NCBI RefSeq assembly: GCF_000721935.1
Contig: NZ_KL585383.1
Coordinates: 165,185-177,716 of the forward strand
Direction: 5' to 3'
DNA length: 12,532 nt
From: Streptomyces sp. NRRL WC-3549
GTDB taxonomy: Bacteria; Actinomycetota; Actinomycetes; Streptomycetales; Streptomycetaceae
The notes beneath the pieces were generated by a model. That model searched no databases and had not been told where the DNA came from. It worked only from the letters and a program-made list of their open reading frames with translations. The stretch's first letter is position 1; every line of letters begins with the position of its first letter. This document shows positions 1 to 12,363 of this stretch, piece after piece. A program made the position numbers and the translations under genes.

Positions 1-1262
1 GGCTTGGTCAGATCCGGGACGCCGCGCGAGCCGGAGGGGGCCTCGTCACGGCCGGAACCGGAGGCGCCGCCGTCCTGCGCGCCGCGTGCCCCCCGGGCAC
101 TCTTCTCGCCCGCCCTGGCCCCGGGTACCGGCGTCCCGGTGCGTTCACGCTCCGCGGAGACGCCCTGGGTGAGGTCGGCGACGACCGGCGAGGGAGGCAT
201 TCCGTTGAGTACCGCCCCGTCGAGGGCGGCAGCGGCGGCGGCCGCGACGTCCACCGCGTCCAGGGTCCGGTTCATCGCGGGCTGTGCGGAAGACGTGCGC
301 GTACGGCGGCGCTTGGCCGGCGCCCCACCGTCCGTCCGGTCCACGTCGTAGACGTCCCCGCCCGCCGGGCGGCGGGTCGAGGAGCGACGGGCACCCTCCG
401 GCAGCACCTCGCGCCACTGCTCGTCGTACCGCTCGTCGTCGGCGTCCTCGTACTCCTCCGGCGCGGCGACGAGGCCCAGCCGCACGCCGAGCTGCCGCAG
501 TCGCTGCGGGATGGCGTTGACCGGGGTGGCGGTGACGACCAGGAGCCCGAAGACCGTCAGCAGCAACAGCAGGGGGACGGCGAGGACCTCGCCCATCGCG
601 AAGATCAGCGGCTTGGAGGCGGCCCAGCCGATGAGCCCGCCGGCACCCTGCATGGCGTCGGTGCCGTCCTCGCGGCCCGGTGAGCCGCAGGCGATGTGCA
701 CCTGGCCGAGCACCCCCACCACGAGGGCGGAAAGACCGATGACGATACGGCCGTTGGCCTCGGGCTTCTCCGGATAGAGGATCAGCCGCACGGCGACGGC
801 GCCCAGCAGTATCGGCACGAGCAGGTCCAGCCGTCCGAAGGCCCCGGTGACGAGCATCTCCACGAGATCGCCGACGGGACCCTGCAGATGTGACCAGGTG
901 CCCGCGGCCACGACGAGCGCGATACCGAGAAGGAGCAGGGCCAGACCGTCCTTGCGGTGCGCGGGGTCGAGTCCCTTCGCGCCGCGCCCTATGGAGCGGA
1001 ACACCGCGCCGACGCCGTGGGCGGTGCCCAGCCAGACGGCTCGGGCCAGCCGGTACACGCCCCCGGTGGGGGACGGGGCGGGTTTGGGCGCGGGCTTCCT
1101 GGCCGCCGCCTTCTTGGCGGGAGCCTTCTTCGCGGGCGCGGTCTTCTTCGCTGCGGGCTTCCTGGCGGGCGCGGCTTTCCTGGCCGGCCCTTGACCACGG
1201 CCGGCAGCCTTCGCGGCGCCCGCCGCCCCCTGGGAACCCTTGCCGGACGTACGTGAGGCCAT
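1..1262 (-). CDS. ftsK: DNA translocase FtsK, N-terminal 420 residues (partial, runs off the left edge)
   Basis: FtsK/SpoIIIE-family translocases are membrane-anchored hexameric ATPases that pump chromosome ends through closing septa. Only the membrane anchor and linker are present here; the RecA-like motor and gamma domain lie beyond position 1. Visible features: a Lys/Ala/Pro-rich cytoplasmic tail (about residues 28-62) with repeated PAKK/APAKK units; hydrophobic membrane segments at about 105-124, 133-162, 171-192 and 207-246 (the last long enough for two passes); then an acidic, Ala/Arg-rich disordered linker from about 265, ending GVPDLTK at the edge. The frame is open without a stop for 420 codons. 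The ATG at 1262 is chosen because it opens the basic tail typical of actinobacterial FtsK; no good Shine-Dalgarno precedes it. It lies 116 bp downstream of osaB on the same strand. The family call rests on membrane topology, tail composition and neighbours, because the motor is not in view. Confidence 0.88.
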   Translation of the reverse strand, partial: MASRTSGKGSQGAAGAAKAAGRGQGPARKAAPARKPAAKKTAPAKKAPAKKAAARKPAPKPAPSPTGGVYRLARAVWLGTAHGVGAVFRSIGRGAKGLDPAHRKDGLALLLLGIALVVAAGTWSHLQGPVGDLVEMLVTGAFGRLDLLVPILLGAVAVRLILYPEKPEANGRIVIGLSALVVGVLGQVHIACGSPGREDGTDAMQGAGGLIGWAASKPLIFAMGEVLAVPLLLLLTVFGLLVVTATPVNAIPQRLRQLGVRLGLVAAPEEYEDADDERYDEQWREVLPEGARRSSTRRPAGGDVYDVDRTDGGAPAKRRRTRTSSAQPAMNRTLDAVDVAAAAAAALDGAVLNGMPPSPVVADLTQGVSAERERTGTPVPGARAGEKSARGARGAQDGGASGSGRDEAPSGSRGVPDLTK

Positions 1263-1378
1263 GTGACCGAGGTTACCGGTGTCGACCGCGGTGGACACGT
1301 GTGCCTACGGCTTCACCCGTCCGTGTCGTGCGGTCGGGGGCACGGAAGTGACGCGCCGTCAGCCGCGCCGCGGGGTCG
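1263..1378 (-). promoter_or_regulatory. osaB-ftsK intergenic region with imperfect 20-bp palindrome at 1279-1298
   Basis: This 116-bp gap probably carries the ftsK leader. It contains GTGTCGACCGCGGTGGACAC (1279-1298), a dyad that is perfect except for one mismatched pair, with an inner perfect ACCGCGGT. It ends 16 bp upstream of the ftsK start codon. It could be an operator, or a hairpin that shapes ftsK translation. I see no convincing -35/-10 pair and no T-tailed terminator for osaB. Confidence 0.25.
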
Positions 1379-2059
1379 CTAACCCTGCGAGGGCAGGGCG
1401 TTCGCGGAGCCGCCGGTGCCGGGCTCCAGCGCGTCCAGCGCGCGGCGCAGCCCGGTCAGCTTGCGCTCCAGATGGGCGGCGGTGGCCACGGCCGCGGCGT
1501 CGGCCGAATCGTCGTCCAACTGCTTGGAGAGGGCCTCCGCCTGCTCCTCGACCGCCGCCAGCCGTGCCGAGAGCTCGGCCAGCAGCCCTGCGGGCTCCCT
1601 GTCGTCGGCCCCCGGCTGCACCCCGCCCTCGAGCTGGAGCCGCAGCAGCGCGGCCTGTTCACGCAGCTGGCAGTTCTTCATGTACAGCTCGACGAAGACC
1701 GAGACCTTGGCCCGCAGGACCCAGGGGTCGAAGGGCTTCGAGATGTAGTCCACCGCGCCTGCCGCATAACCCCGGAAGGTGTGGTGCGGACCGTGGTTGA
1801 TCGCGGTGAGGAAGATGATCGGGATGTCCCGGGTCCGCTCCCGCCGCTTGATGTGCGCGGCCGTCTCGAATCCGTCCATCCCTGGCATCTGGACGTCCAG
1901 CAGAATGACCGCGAAATCGTCCGTGAGCAGCGCTTTGAGCGCTTCCTCCCCTGACGATGCCCGCACCAGCGTCTGATCGAGCGCAGAGAGGATGGCCTCC
2001 AGCGCCAGCAGATTCTCCGGCCGGTCATCGACCAGGAGGATCTTGGCCTTCTGCATCAT
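1379..2059 (-). CDS. osaB: OsaB, receiver-only response regulator with coiled-coil tail (osmoadaptation)
   Basis: This is a 226-residue response regulator. The receiver domain spans about residues 5-125. D11-D12 form the acidic pocket, D55 in ILLDVQMPGMDG is the phospho-acceptor, T85 in FLTAI is the switch Thr, and K108 in ISKPFD is the conserved Lys. A coiled-coil-prone tail follows (about 126-212, rich in Leu, Glu, Ala and Arg). There is no helix-turn-helix or enzymatic output, so signalling is presumably by protein contact. The start at 2059 has GAGGAGG 7 nt upstream; an ATG three bases further in (2056) is equally possible. The same frame is open up to 2266, but that extension lacks receiver-like sequence. 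It lies 244 bp downstream of osaA on the same strand. In S. coelicolor the orthologue is needed for aerial growth at high osmolarity and affects antibiotic output (established knowledge). The symbol is based on architecture plus the osaA-osaB-ftsK gene order. Confidence 0.88.
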   Translation of the reverse strand: MMQKAKILLVDDRPENLLALEAILSALDQTLVRASSGEEALKALLTDDFAVILLDVQMPGMDGFETAAHIKRRERTRDIPIIFLTAINHGPHHTFRGYAAGAVDYISKPFDPWVLRAKVSVFVELYMKNCQLREQAALLRLQLEGGVQPGADDREPAGLLAELSARLAAVEEQAEALSKQLDDDSADAAAVATAAHLERKLTGLRRALDALEPGTGGSANALPSQG

Positions 2060-2161
2060 GGCCCGCCCTCCTCGCCCCGGAATCGCACCGGGTGCCGCCC
2101 CAGGGGACGACTCCCTTGCGCCGTCCGTCCTTGTGCCGGTCATGGTAGCCGCACCCCGCCC

Positions 2162-2231
2162 GTCACCACACCCTGTCACCGCGATGTCACTGTGCACATA
2201 GCTCAAACGCGGGACGAGTCCAGAAGGTTCC
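2162..2231 (-). promoter_or_regulatory. Candidate osaB promoter (GGAAC-N18-GTT) with three spaced GTGAC repeats
   Basis: On the minus strand, GGAAC (2227-2231) is followed after exactly 18 bases by GTT (2206-2208). This spacing resembles the GGAAT-N18-GTT promoters read by SigR-type ECF sigma factors of Streptomyces. Downstream are three direct repeats GTGACA, GTGACA, GTGACG (rightmost bases at 2190, 2179 and 2166), spaced 11 and 13 bp apart, close to one helical turn. If real, the promoter would give a leader of about 140 nt before osaB. This is pattern matching in GC-rich DNA, so the call is weak. The rest of the 2060-2303 gap shows no clear terminator for osaA. Confidence 0.22.
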
Positions 2232-2303
2232 CCGGATTCCCCACACTCACACCCTTTCGAGCACATCCGATCAGCGGTTCACGACCCCACGCGCACCAAA
2301 CGG

Positions 2304-2726
<423 letters not shown>

Positions 2727-2756
2727 CTGTCTCTTATACATGTGTATAAGAGACAG
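2727..2756. other. Nextera/Tn5 mosaic-end adapter contamination (assembly artefact)
   Basis: This 30-bp block is two Tn5 mosaic ends head to head: the 14-base arm CTGTCTCTTATACA, central TG, and the exact reverse-complement arm. The right half (2740-2756) matches 17 of the 19 mosaic-end bases ending ...TATAAGAGACAG. The AT-rich block is foreign to its surroundings. The flanking 9-mers (gctctgcac and gccgtgccc) are not a target-site duplication, and no transposon lies between the ends, so this is not a biological insertion. Translated, it gives the CLLYT/MYKRQ/SLIH peptides known as signs of Nextera adapter carry-over in databases. Confidence 0.97.
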
Positions 2757-7705
<4,949 letters not shown>

Positions 7706-8112
7706 GGACTGTCCGCCTTTAGTGCGCGTTCCTGAACCCCGCGCCGCCACGCCAGACTCCACCGTGTCCCTCCCGCAGGGGTTGACCATTCGCTCGGGCC
7801 GTTCCAGGCCCGCTGTCGGAAGCTTGCCCACTTCCACTTCGGCTCACCGTCACAGCACACCGTCGACGGGTGACTATGCGGACGTCAAATCGTTGAAACG
7901 TACCAGGCCGCAACCGGACAGGGGGCAAGGTCGTGCGTTGTCCCTCCTCCCTCACCGGGCGTCCACAGCCGCTCACCCGCGCACCGCCCCGGGGGGCCGA
8001 GGAGACAAGTACGCCCTCGTGTACCCGGGACACCGGGCGAGCGTCTAGCCTGGCAGGCGAATCGAAGCGGCGAGAAACGGGCACAGGACTCGGGGAAGCG
8101 ACGAGACACCAT
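7706..8112. promoter_or_regulatory. Divergent osaA/osaC intergenic region (407 bp)
   Basis: This gap must hold the promoters of both osaA (leftward) and osaC (rightward). On the plus strand, TAGCCT at 8046-8051 is a plausible -10 for osaC, about 60 bp ahead of its start, but only a weak -35 (TGTACC, 3 of 6) lies at suitable spacing. CCGTCGACGG at 7860-7869 is a perfect 10-bp palindrome. The segment 7871-7900 is locally AT-richer than its surroundings. For osaA I see AAAGGCGG just before the GTG start but no convincing -35/-10 pair. No GGGTAY SigB-type -10 with a proper -35 was found in either direction. Confidence 0.35.
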
Positions 8113-10737
8113 ATGGGGAGTGCTGTGATCACCGCGCGTGCGGCTGCCACCTTCGATCCGGTCGGACGCTCGGTGGCGACGGCCCGCGCCTTCGTCCGCG
8201 ACACCCTGCAGGGCTGGGGCTACACCGACGTCGTCGACGACGCCGTCGTCCTGACCAGCGAGCTCGTGACCAACGCCGTCGTGCACGCGGGCACCGCGGC
8301 CGACGTCCTGTGTCTACGCACCGAGGACGGTGTGCGCGTCGAGGTCTCCGACCACTACCCGGAGCGGGAGATCCCGCTGCAGAGTTCCGGGCTCGACTTC
8401 GGCAGCCCGGACCGCGAGGGCGGCCGGGGACTGCTCCTGTGCGCCGCTCTCGCCTCGCGCTGGGGCGTCGAGTACAGCCCGGCGCACAAACACGTCTGGT
8501 TCCAGCTCGACCTCCCCGAGCGGCCCGTGGGTATCCGTTCCGCGGGCCCTGTCCTGCCCACGGCCCTGCTCCCGGTCGCCGACGAGCGGGTGCGGGTGGC
8601 GGTCGTCCAGATCGACGGTTCGGGGGCGATCGCCTCCTGGAACGAGGACGCCGTCTTCCTCTTCGGCTACGCGGCCGACCAGGTCACCGGCAAGCAGCTC
8701 ACCGACTTCGCCGCCTGGCCGCACACCCCGGGCACGAGCACGGGCATCGCCGACGCGCTGCGGCTCTCCCGCTGGGAGGGCAGTTACGGCATCCGCGGCG
8801 CGGACGGCAGGGTGATCCCGGTGTACGCCTCGCACCTCCGGGTCCGTGACACCCAGGGCGAGCCCTCCACCGTCTGTCTCCTCGTCCGGGACCACGAACG
8901 CGCCGTGCTGCAGACCCCGGTGCGGCCCCCCGTCGACTCCTCGAACGAGAACCGCGCCGTGGACCCCTTCGAGGTCTTCATCGGCTCTCCGGCCCCTGAC
9001 GATCTCGACGGGCTGCTGCAACGCACGGTCGAGCGGGCCCGCGACATGCTGGACGCCGACGCGGCGTTCCTGCTGCTGGCCACCGACGACGAGACGGAGC
9101 TCGAGGTACGGGCGACGACCGGGCTGCCCTCGGCCCGCCAGCGCTTCGCCCGGGTCCCCGTCGAAGCCGGTACCAACCGCTACAGTTCCGCCCGTATGCC
9201 GGCGGTCCACGAGGACCTGGCCGCCGTCCCGGGTGCCGTGCCGTTGCTCACCGACACGGGGATGCGTTCCGTCGTCACGGTGCCGCTCAAGGTCGAGGGC
9301 CGGCTCACCGGTTCCCTGGGGGTCGCTGCGGAGGCGGCGGGCCGGTACACCAACGAGGAGGCGCTGCGCCTCCAGTTCGCGGCCGACCGTATCGCGCTCG
9401 CCGTGGAGTCGGCCAGGCTGGGAGAGCTGGAGCGGCTGCGCCGTGGCTCCCTGTCGTTCCTGGTCGAGGCGTCCGACCTGCTGGCGGGCACGCTGGACAG
9501 GGATCAGACCCTGGCGCTGATGGCACAGATGACGGTGCCGACGCTGGCCACCTGGTGCGCCGTGTACACGATCGCCGACCAGCTCTCGGAGCCGTATCTC
9601 TCGTACGTCCTGCACGAGGACGAGGAGCGCATCGACGGCCTCAAGGAACTGTTGTCCTCCATCGCCCCGCCGGACCCCGTACCCACCCCGGGGGCACGCA
9701 TCTGGCCCGCTCCCGCCCGGGCCGGCCACGAGGCCGCCTTGCGGGTCTCCACGCGCACGCTCGGCCGGGACGCCCCGCTGAGCATGGGTTCGGCCGCACG
9801 CACGACGCTGGCGACGGCGGCAGCGGTCGGCGGGGAGACGGTGGTCCTGCCGCTCGTCGCGCGCAACCGTGTGATCGGCATGCTCACGCTGGGCAAGCCG
9901 TCCGACGAGCACTTCCGCCAGGAGATCCTGGAGCTGGCCGAGGACCTGTCCCGGCGGGCGGCCCTGGCCCTGGACAACGCCCGGCTGTACTCGGAGCGCA
10001 TGGCCATCAGCCAGTCCCTCCAGCGCAGTCTGCTGCCGCCGGGGCTGCCCGACGTGCCCAACGTCGAGATCGAGGTGATCTACCGCGCGGCTGGCGAGGG
10101 CAACGAGGTCGGCGGCGACTTCTACGACGTCTTCCCCATCCGTGACGGCGCCTACGGCTTCGCCATCGGCGACGTCTGCGGCACGGGCCCCGAGGCGGCT
10201 GCGGTGACGGGTCTGGCCCGTCATGCGCTGCGCCTGCTGGCCCGGGAGGGCTTCGGCGGTCCGGCGGTGCTGGAACGCCTCAACGCGGCGATCATGGATG
10301 AGGGCGACCGCAGCCGCTTCCTGACCCTGCTGTACGGGGAGTTGTGGCCTCAGGAGGACGGCAGCGCCCTTCTGAAAGTGGTCTGCGCCGGTCACCCCCT
10401 TCCGCTGCGTCTGCGCCAGGACGGCTCCGTGGAGCCCGCGGCCGACCCTCAGCCCTTGCTGGGGGTCATGGACGACCTGGAGCTGTACGAGCAGGAGGTC
10501 ACCTTGGACCCGGGCGACGTCCTGCTCTGCGTGACGGACGGCGTGACCGAACGCCGCGAGGGGACCCGCATGTTGGGCGACGACGGCCTGGCCGAAGTCC
10601 TCTCGGTGTGTACGGGCCTGACGGCCGGAGCGGTCGCAGGACGCATTCTGCGGGCCGTCGAGCGCTTCGCGGCGGAGCCGGCCTCGGACGACATGGCGAT
10701 CCTGGCCATGCGGGTGCCGGAGCCTCAGAACTTCTAG
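8113..10737 (+). CDS. osaC: OsaC, multidomain SigB regulator (RsbW-like kinase, PAS, GAF, PP2C phosphatase)
   Basis: This 874-residue cytoplasmic regulator joins both activities of a partner-switching system. Residues about 8-135 form an anti-sigma-factor-type HATPase with N box TSELVTNAVVHA (E50, N54) and REGGRGLLL (about 101-109). A PAS domain spans about 160-265, a GAF domain 295-435 and a second GAF-like domain 445-625. Residues about 630-868 form a SpoIIE/RsbU-type PP2C phosphatase, with metal-binding acidic positions in EVGGDFYDVF (D669, D672), IGDVCGTG (D687), CVTDGVTER (D809) and SDDMAIL (D859, D860). In S. coelicolor the orthologue is needed to bring SigB activity back down after osmotic shock (established knowledge). 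The start is uncertain: ATG 8113 has only a distant GGGGAAG, whereas GTG 8125 has GGGGAG 4 nt upstream. The open frame back to 7933 is not conserved-looking. It is divergent from osaA and convergent with the next gene. Confidence 0.9.
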   Translation: MGSAVITARAAATFDPVGRSVATARAFVRDTLQGWGYTDVVDDAVVLTSELVTNAVVHAGTAADVLCLRTEDGVRVEVSDHYPEREIPLQSSGLDFGSPDREGGRGLLLCAALASRWGVEYSPAHKHVWFQLDLPERPVGIRSAGPVLPTALLPVADERVRVAVVQIDGSGAIASWNEDAVFLFGYAADQVTGKQLTDFAAWPHTPGTSTGIADALRLSRWEGSYGIRGADGRVIPVYASHLRVRDTQGEPSTVCLLVRDHERAVLQTPVRPPVDSSNENRAVDPFEVFIGSPAPDDLDGLLQRTVERARDMLDADAAFLLLATDDETELEVRATTGLPSARQRFARVPVEAGTNRYSSARMPAVHEDLAAVPGAVPLLTDTGMRSVVTVPLKVEGRLTGSLGVAAEAAGRYTNEEALRLQFAADRIALAVESARLGELERLRRGSLSFLVEASDLLAGTLDRDQTLALMAQMTVPTLATWCAVYTIADQLSEPYLSYVLHEDEERIDGLKELLSSIAPPDPVPTPGARIWPAPARAGHEAALRVSTRTLGRDAPLSMGSAARTTLATAAAVGGETVVLPLVARNRVIGMLTLGKPSDEHFRQEILELAEDLSRRAALALDNARLYSERMAISQSLQRSLLPPGLPDVPNVEIEVIYRAAGEGNEVGGDFYDVFPIRDGAYGFAIGDVCGTGPEAAAVTGLARHALRLLAREGFGGPAVLERLNAAIMDEGDRSRFLTLLYGELWPQEDGSALLKVVCAGHPLPLRLRQDGSVEPAADPQPLLGVMDDLELYEQEVTLDPGDVLLCVTDGVTERREGTRMLGDDGLAEVLSVCTGLTAGAVAGRILRAVERFAAEPASDDMAILAMRVPEPQNF

Positions 10738-10862
10738 CGCGGTGACCGTGACCGCCGAGGATCCCGTCCTGTTGCGGACCCGGGTGGCCGGGGCGCCGGA
10801 GAAGACCGCACACCGTCCGCACCCGGGGCGGATCCCGTTGGTCACCTGTCTGTGATCCCGCC

Positions 10863-10880
10863 ACCGGCCACGGCGCCGGT
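10863..10880. terminator. Possible hairpin between convergent osaC and the HEAT-like gene
   Basis: ACCGGC (10863-10868) and GCCGGT (10875-10880) form a perfect 6-bp GC-rich stem with a 6-base loop, right at the stop codon of the minus-strand gene and 126 bp past the osaC stop. There is no T tract on either side, so this is a weak candidate for bidirectional termination. The rest of 10738-10862 holds no gene I can support. Confidence 0.25.
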
Positions 10881-12146
10881 CACTGGCCGGCGGGGCGGTT
10901 CCCGGCCGCGAAGAGCCCGGTGTACGCGCGCAGTGCCGCGTGGGTGGCCGGAAGTCCGTGAGAGGCGAGACTCCCACCGAGGTCCTGGTCCGTGTTCCAC
11001 CAGCCTTCGAGGAGATCGGCGAGGGCGTGGAGAAGCTGCTGCTGCGGACGGGAGAGACGCTCGTACGGAGGGCGGGGCTCGGGCAAGGGGCCAGGGAAGA
11101 GGTGGGCCAGAACCGCTTTCGCCTTGGACGCCCGTTGCGAAGGGCTGACGGACGGCAGACAGGCGGCGACTGCGGCACTAGAGGCGGGGCAGGGCGGAAG
11201 GGCGAGCAGAACGTCGGCGGTGTGACCGTGGAAGTCGCCCAGGCTGTAGCCGGTCGCTGGTACAGGCGCAGGGGCCGCGGCCGCCGCAGCGAGTTCGGCA
11301 ACGGCCCGGTCGAGGGCCGGACGGTCGAGTTCCGCAGACGCTCTCCGGGCGGCCTGGGCGACGGCGGCGGCGGCCCAGCGTACGAGCCCGTCCTCGGCGT
11401 CCAGACTGTCGATGACGGTCCCCGGGAGGGCCGTCGTGCCGAGGATGCCGACGGCTACCAGCGAGGTGGCCTTCGCGACGGCGTCGTCCTCCCGCGCGGC
11501 AAGGCCGAGCAGGAGGGGCAGGGAGGTGTCCGCCAGTTCGGGAAACCAGGCCAGCAGGTGGGCGGTCCTGGTGCGGACGCGGGGATTCTCGTCGTCCAGG
11601 AGACCGCGCAGTGCCGGAAGTTCGGCGAGTACGGCGTCGTACGACCGCATCGAGGAGTCACGGGCATCGACCGGATTGCCGGCCGCCACCCAGTCCTGGA
11701 TGTCCCGTAGGTGCCGGTGTCGCTGCTCGTCCTGCTCAGCGGCCAGCGCCTCCTCGTACAGCGGGAGGAGCTTGTCGGAGGAGTTCTCGGCTGCTTCCGC
11801 GCGCCAGGCGGCGATGTCGGCCCCGTCCATGATCGCGCACTCCTCGTCCCAGTTGACCGCGAGGCCGGTCAGGAGCTCCAGCGCGAGCTCACGCGCCGGA
11901 TCCGGGCCGGCGAGAACGATCCGGGCAAGGAACGGCACGACGTACGGAGATGCCTGGCAGCGGGTTCCCTGGTGCGCGAGATGATTGAACAGCCCGCTGA
12001 CGGCCCTGCTGTCGTGCCTGCTCATCGCGTCCGCACAGGGCACGCAGCCCGCCGGGCACATCGGCGGCCGTCCCGTAGGCGTGGTTCAGGGCCGCCCAGT
12101 CAACTTCGTCCAGGCCGACCAGCAGGTCGTCTTCCGCAGTGGTCAC
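10880..12146 (-). CDS. HEAT-like repeat protein, hypothetical, with apparent frameshift at about 12004-12006
   Basis: The main frame (10880 up to an open end at 12061) encodes an alpha-helical, Ala/Leu-rich protein with HEAT/armadillo-like units, for example LRGLLDDENPRVRTRTAHLLAWFPELADTSLPLLL-type helix pairs in its middle. The function is unknown; such solenoids are usually protein-binding scaffolds. The true N-terminus appears to lie in another frame. From GTG 12146, VTTAEDDLLVGLDEVDWAAL continues to DEQARQQ (residue 47, ending at 12006), and the homologous-looking continuation AVSGLFNHLAHQG follows in the main frame. Dropping one C from the CCC at 12004-12006 joins both into a protein of about 421 residues. 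Without the fix, translation would need a poor start such as ATG 12061 or 12025. No strong Shine-Dalgarno precedes GTG 12146. It may be a sequencing error or a genuine pseudogene. It is convergent with osaC and downstream of the tRNA terminator. Confidence 0.72.
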
Positions 12147-12221
12147 GACCGCATGATGGCAGAGTCCTGCGACACGGTGGCCATGCGAGGCACGCACCGG
12201 ATTGCGGAGGCCCGCATACGA

Positions 12222-12252
12222 GAAAGGCTCCCGTCTGAGACGGGAGCCTTTC
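12222..12252. terminator. Strong factor-independent hairpin terminator downstream of tRNA-Thr
   Basis: GAAAGGCTCCCGTC (12222-12235) and GACGGGAGCCTTTC (12239-12252) form a perfect 14-bp stem with a 3-base TGA loop. On the minus strand it lies just 11 bp beyond the 3' end of the tRNA gene and ends in TTTC, so it most likely terminates the tRNA transcript and shields the HEAT-like gene from read-through. Confidence 0.85.
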
Positions 12253-12262
12253 TGCTTTCCTG

Positions 12263-12335
12263 AGCCCCAATGCGGAATCGAACCGCAGACCTTCTCCTTA
12301 CCATGGAGACGCTCTACCGACTGAGCTATTGGGGC
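12263..12335 (-). tRNA. tRNA-Thr (anticodon GGT)
   Basis: A full 73-nt cloverleaf can be drawn on the minus strand. The 7-bp acceptor stem is GCCCCAA/TTGGGGC with discriminator T at 12263. The D arm is GCTC/GAGC with GG in the loop. The anticodon stem is TCTCC/GGAGA with loop ATGGTAA, giving anticodon GGT (12300-12302), which reads ACC/ACU threonine codons. The variable loop is AGGTC, and the T arm is TGCGG/CCGCA with loop TTCGATT. CCA is not encoded. It is followed by a strong hairpin terminator. Confidence 0.96.
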
Positions 12336-12363
12336 CTGTTGCTTGTCGCCCTGCGGCAACGAG

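Noticed and set aside
2060..2266. N-terminal extension of OsaB to the ATG at 2266
   Set aside because: The added 69 residues are Gly/Arg/Ser-rich without a fold. The ATG at 2059 has GAGGAGG at good spacing right before the receiver domain.
2727..2756. Palindrome as a genuine transposon insertion, operator or terminator
   Set aside because: The sequence is the synthetic Tn5 mosaic end in head-to-head form. There is no 9-bp target duplication (gctctgcac versus gccgtgccc), no element between the ends, and the gene is broken exactly there.
7706..7837. N-terminal extension of OsaA to 7837
   Set aside because: The stretch has no HAMP-like sequence, and GTG 7705 has a purine-rich AAAGGCGG just upstream and begins the conserved-looking domain.
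8021..8026. GGGTAC on the minus strand as a SigB -10 for osaA
   Set aside because: No matching GNNT element lies 14-16 bp upstream, and the distance to the osaA start is over 300 bp.
8314..11301. 995-codon minus-strand open frame opposite osaC
   Set aside because: It is antisense to an unmistakable multidomain gene, Arg/Gly/His-rich, without domains, and also runs across the convergent gap.
10940..11710. 256-codon plus-strand frame opposite the HEAT-like gene
   Set aside because: Its Gly/Arg-rich composition and lack of helix periodicity contrast with the regular solenoid pattern encoded on the minus strand.
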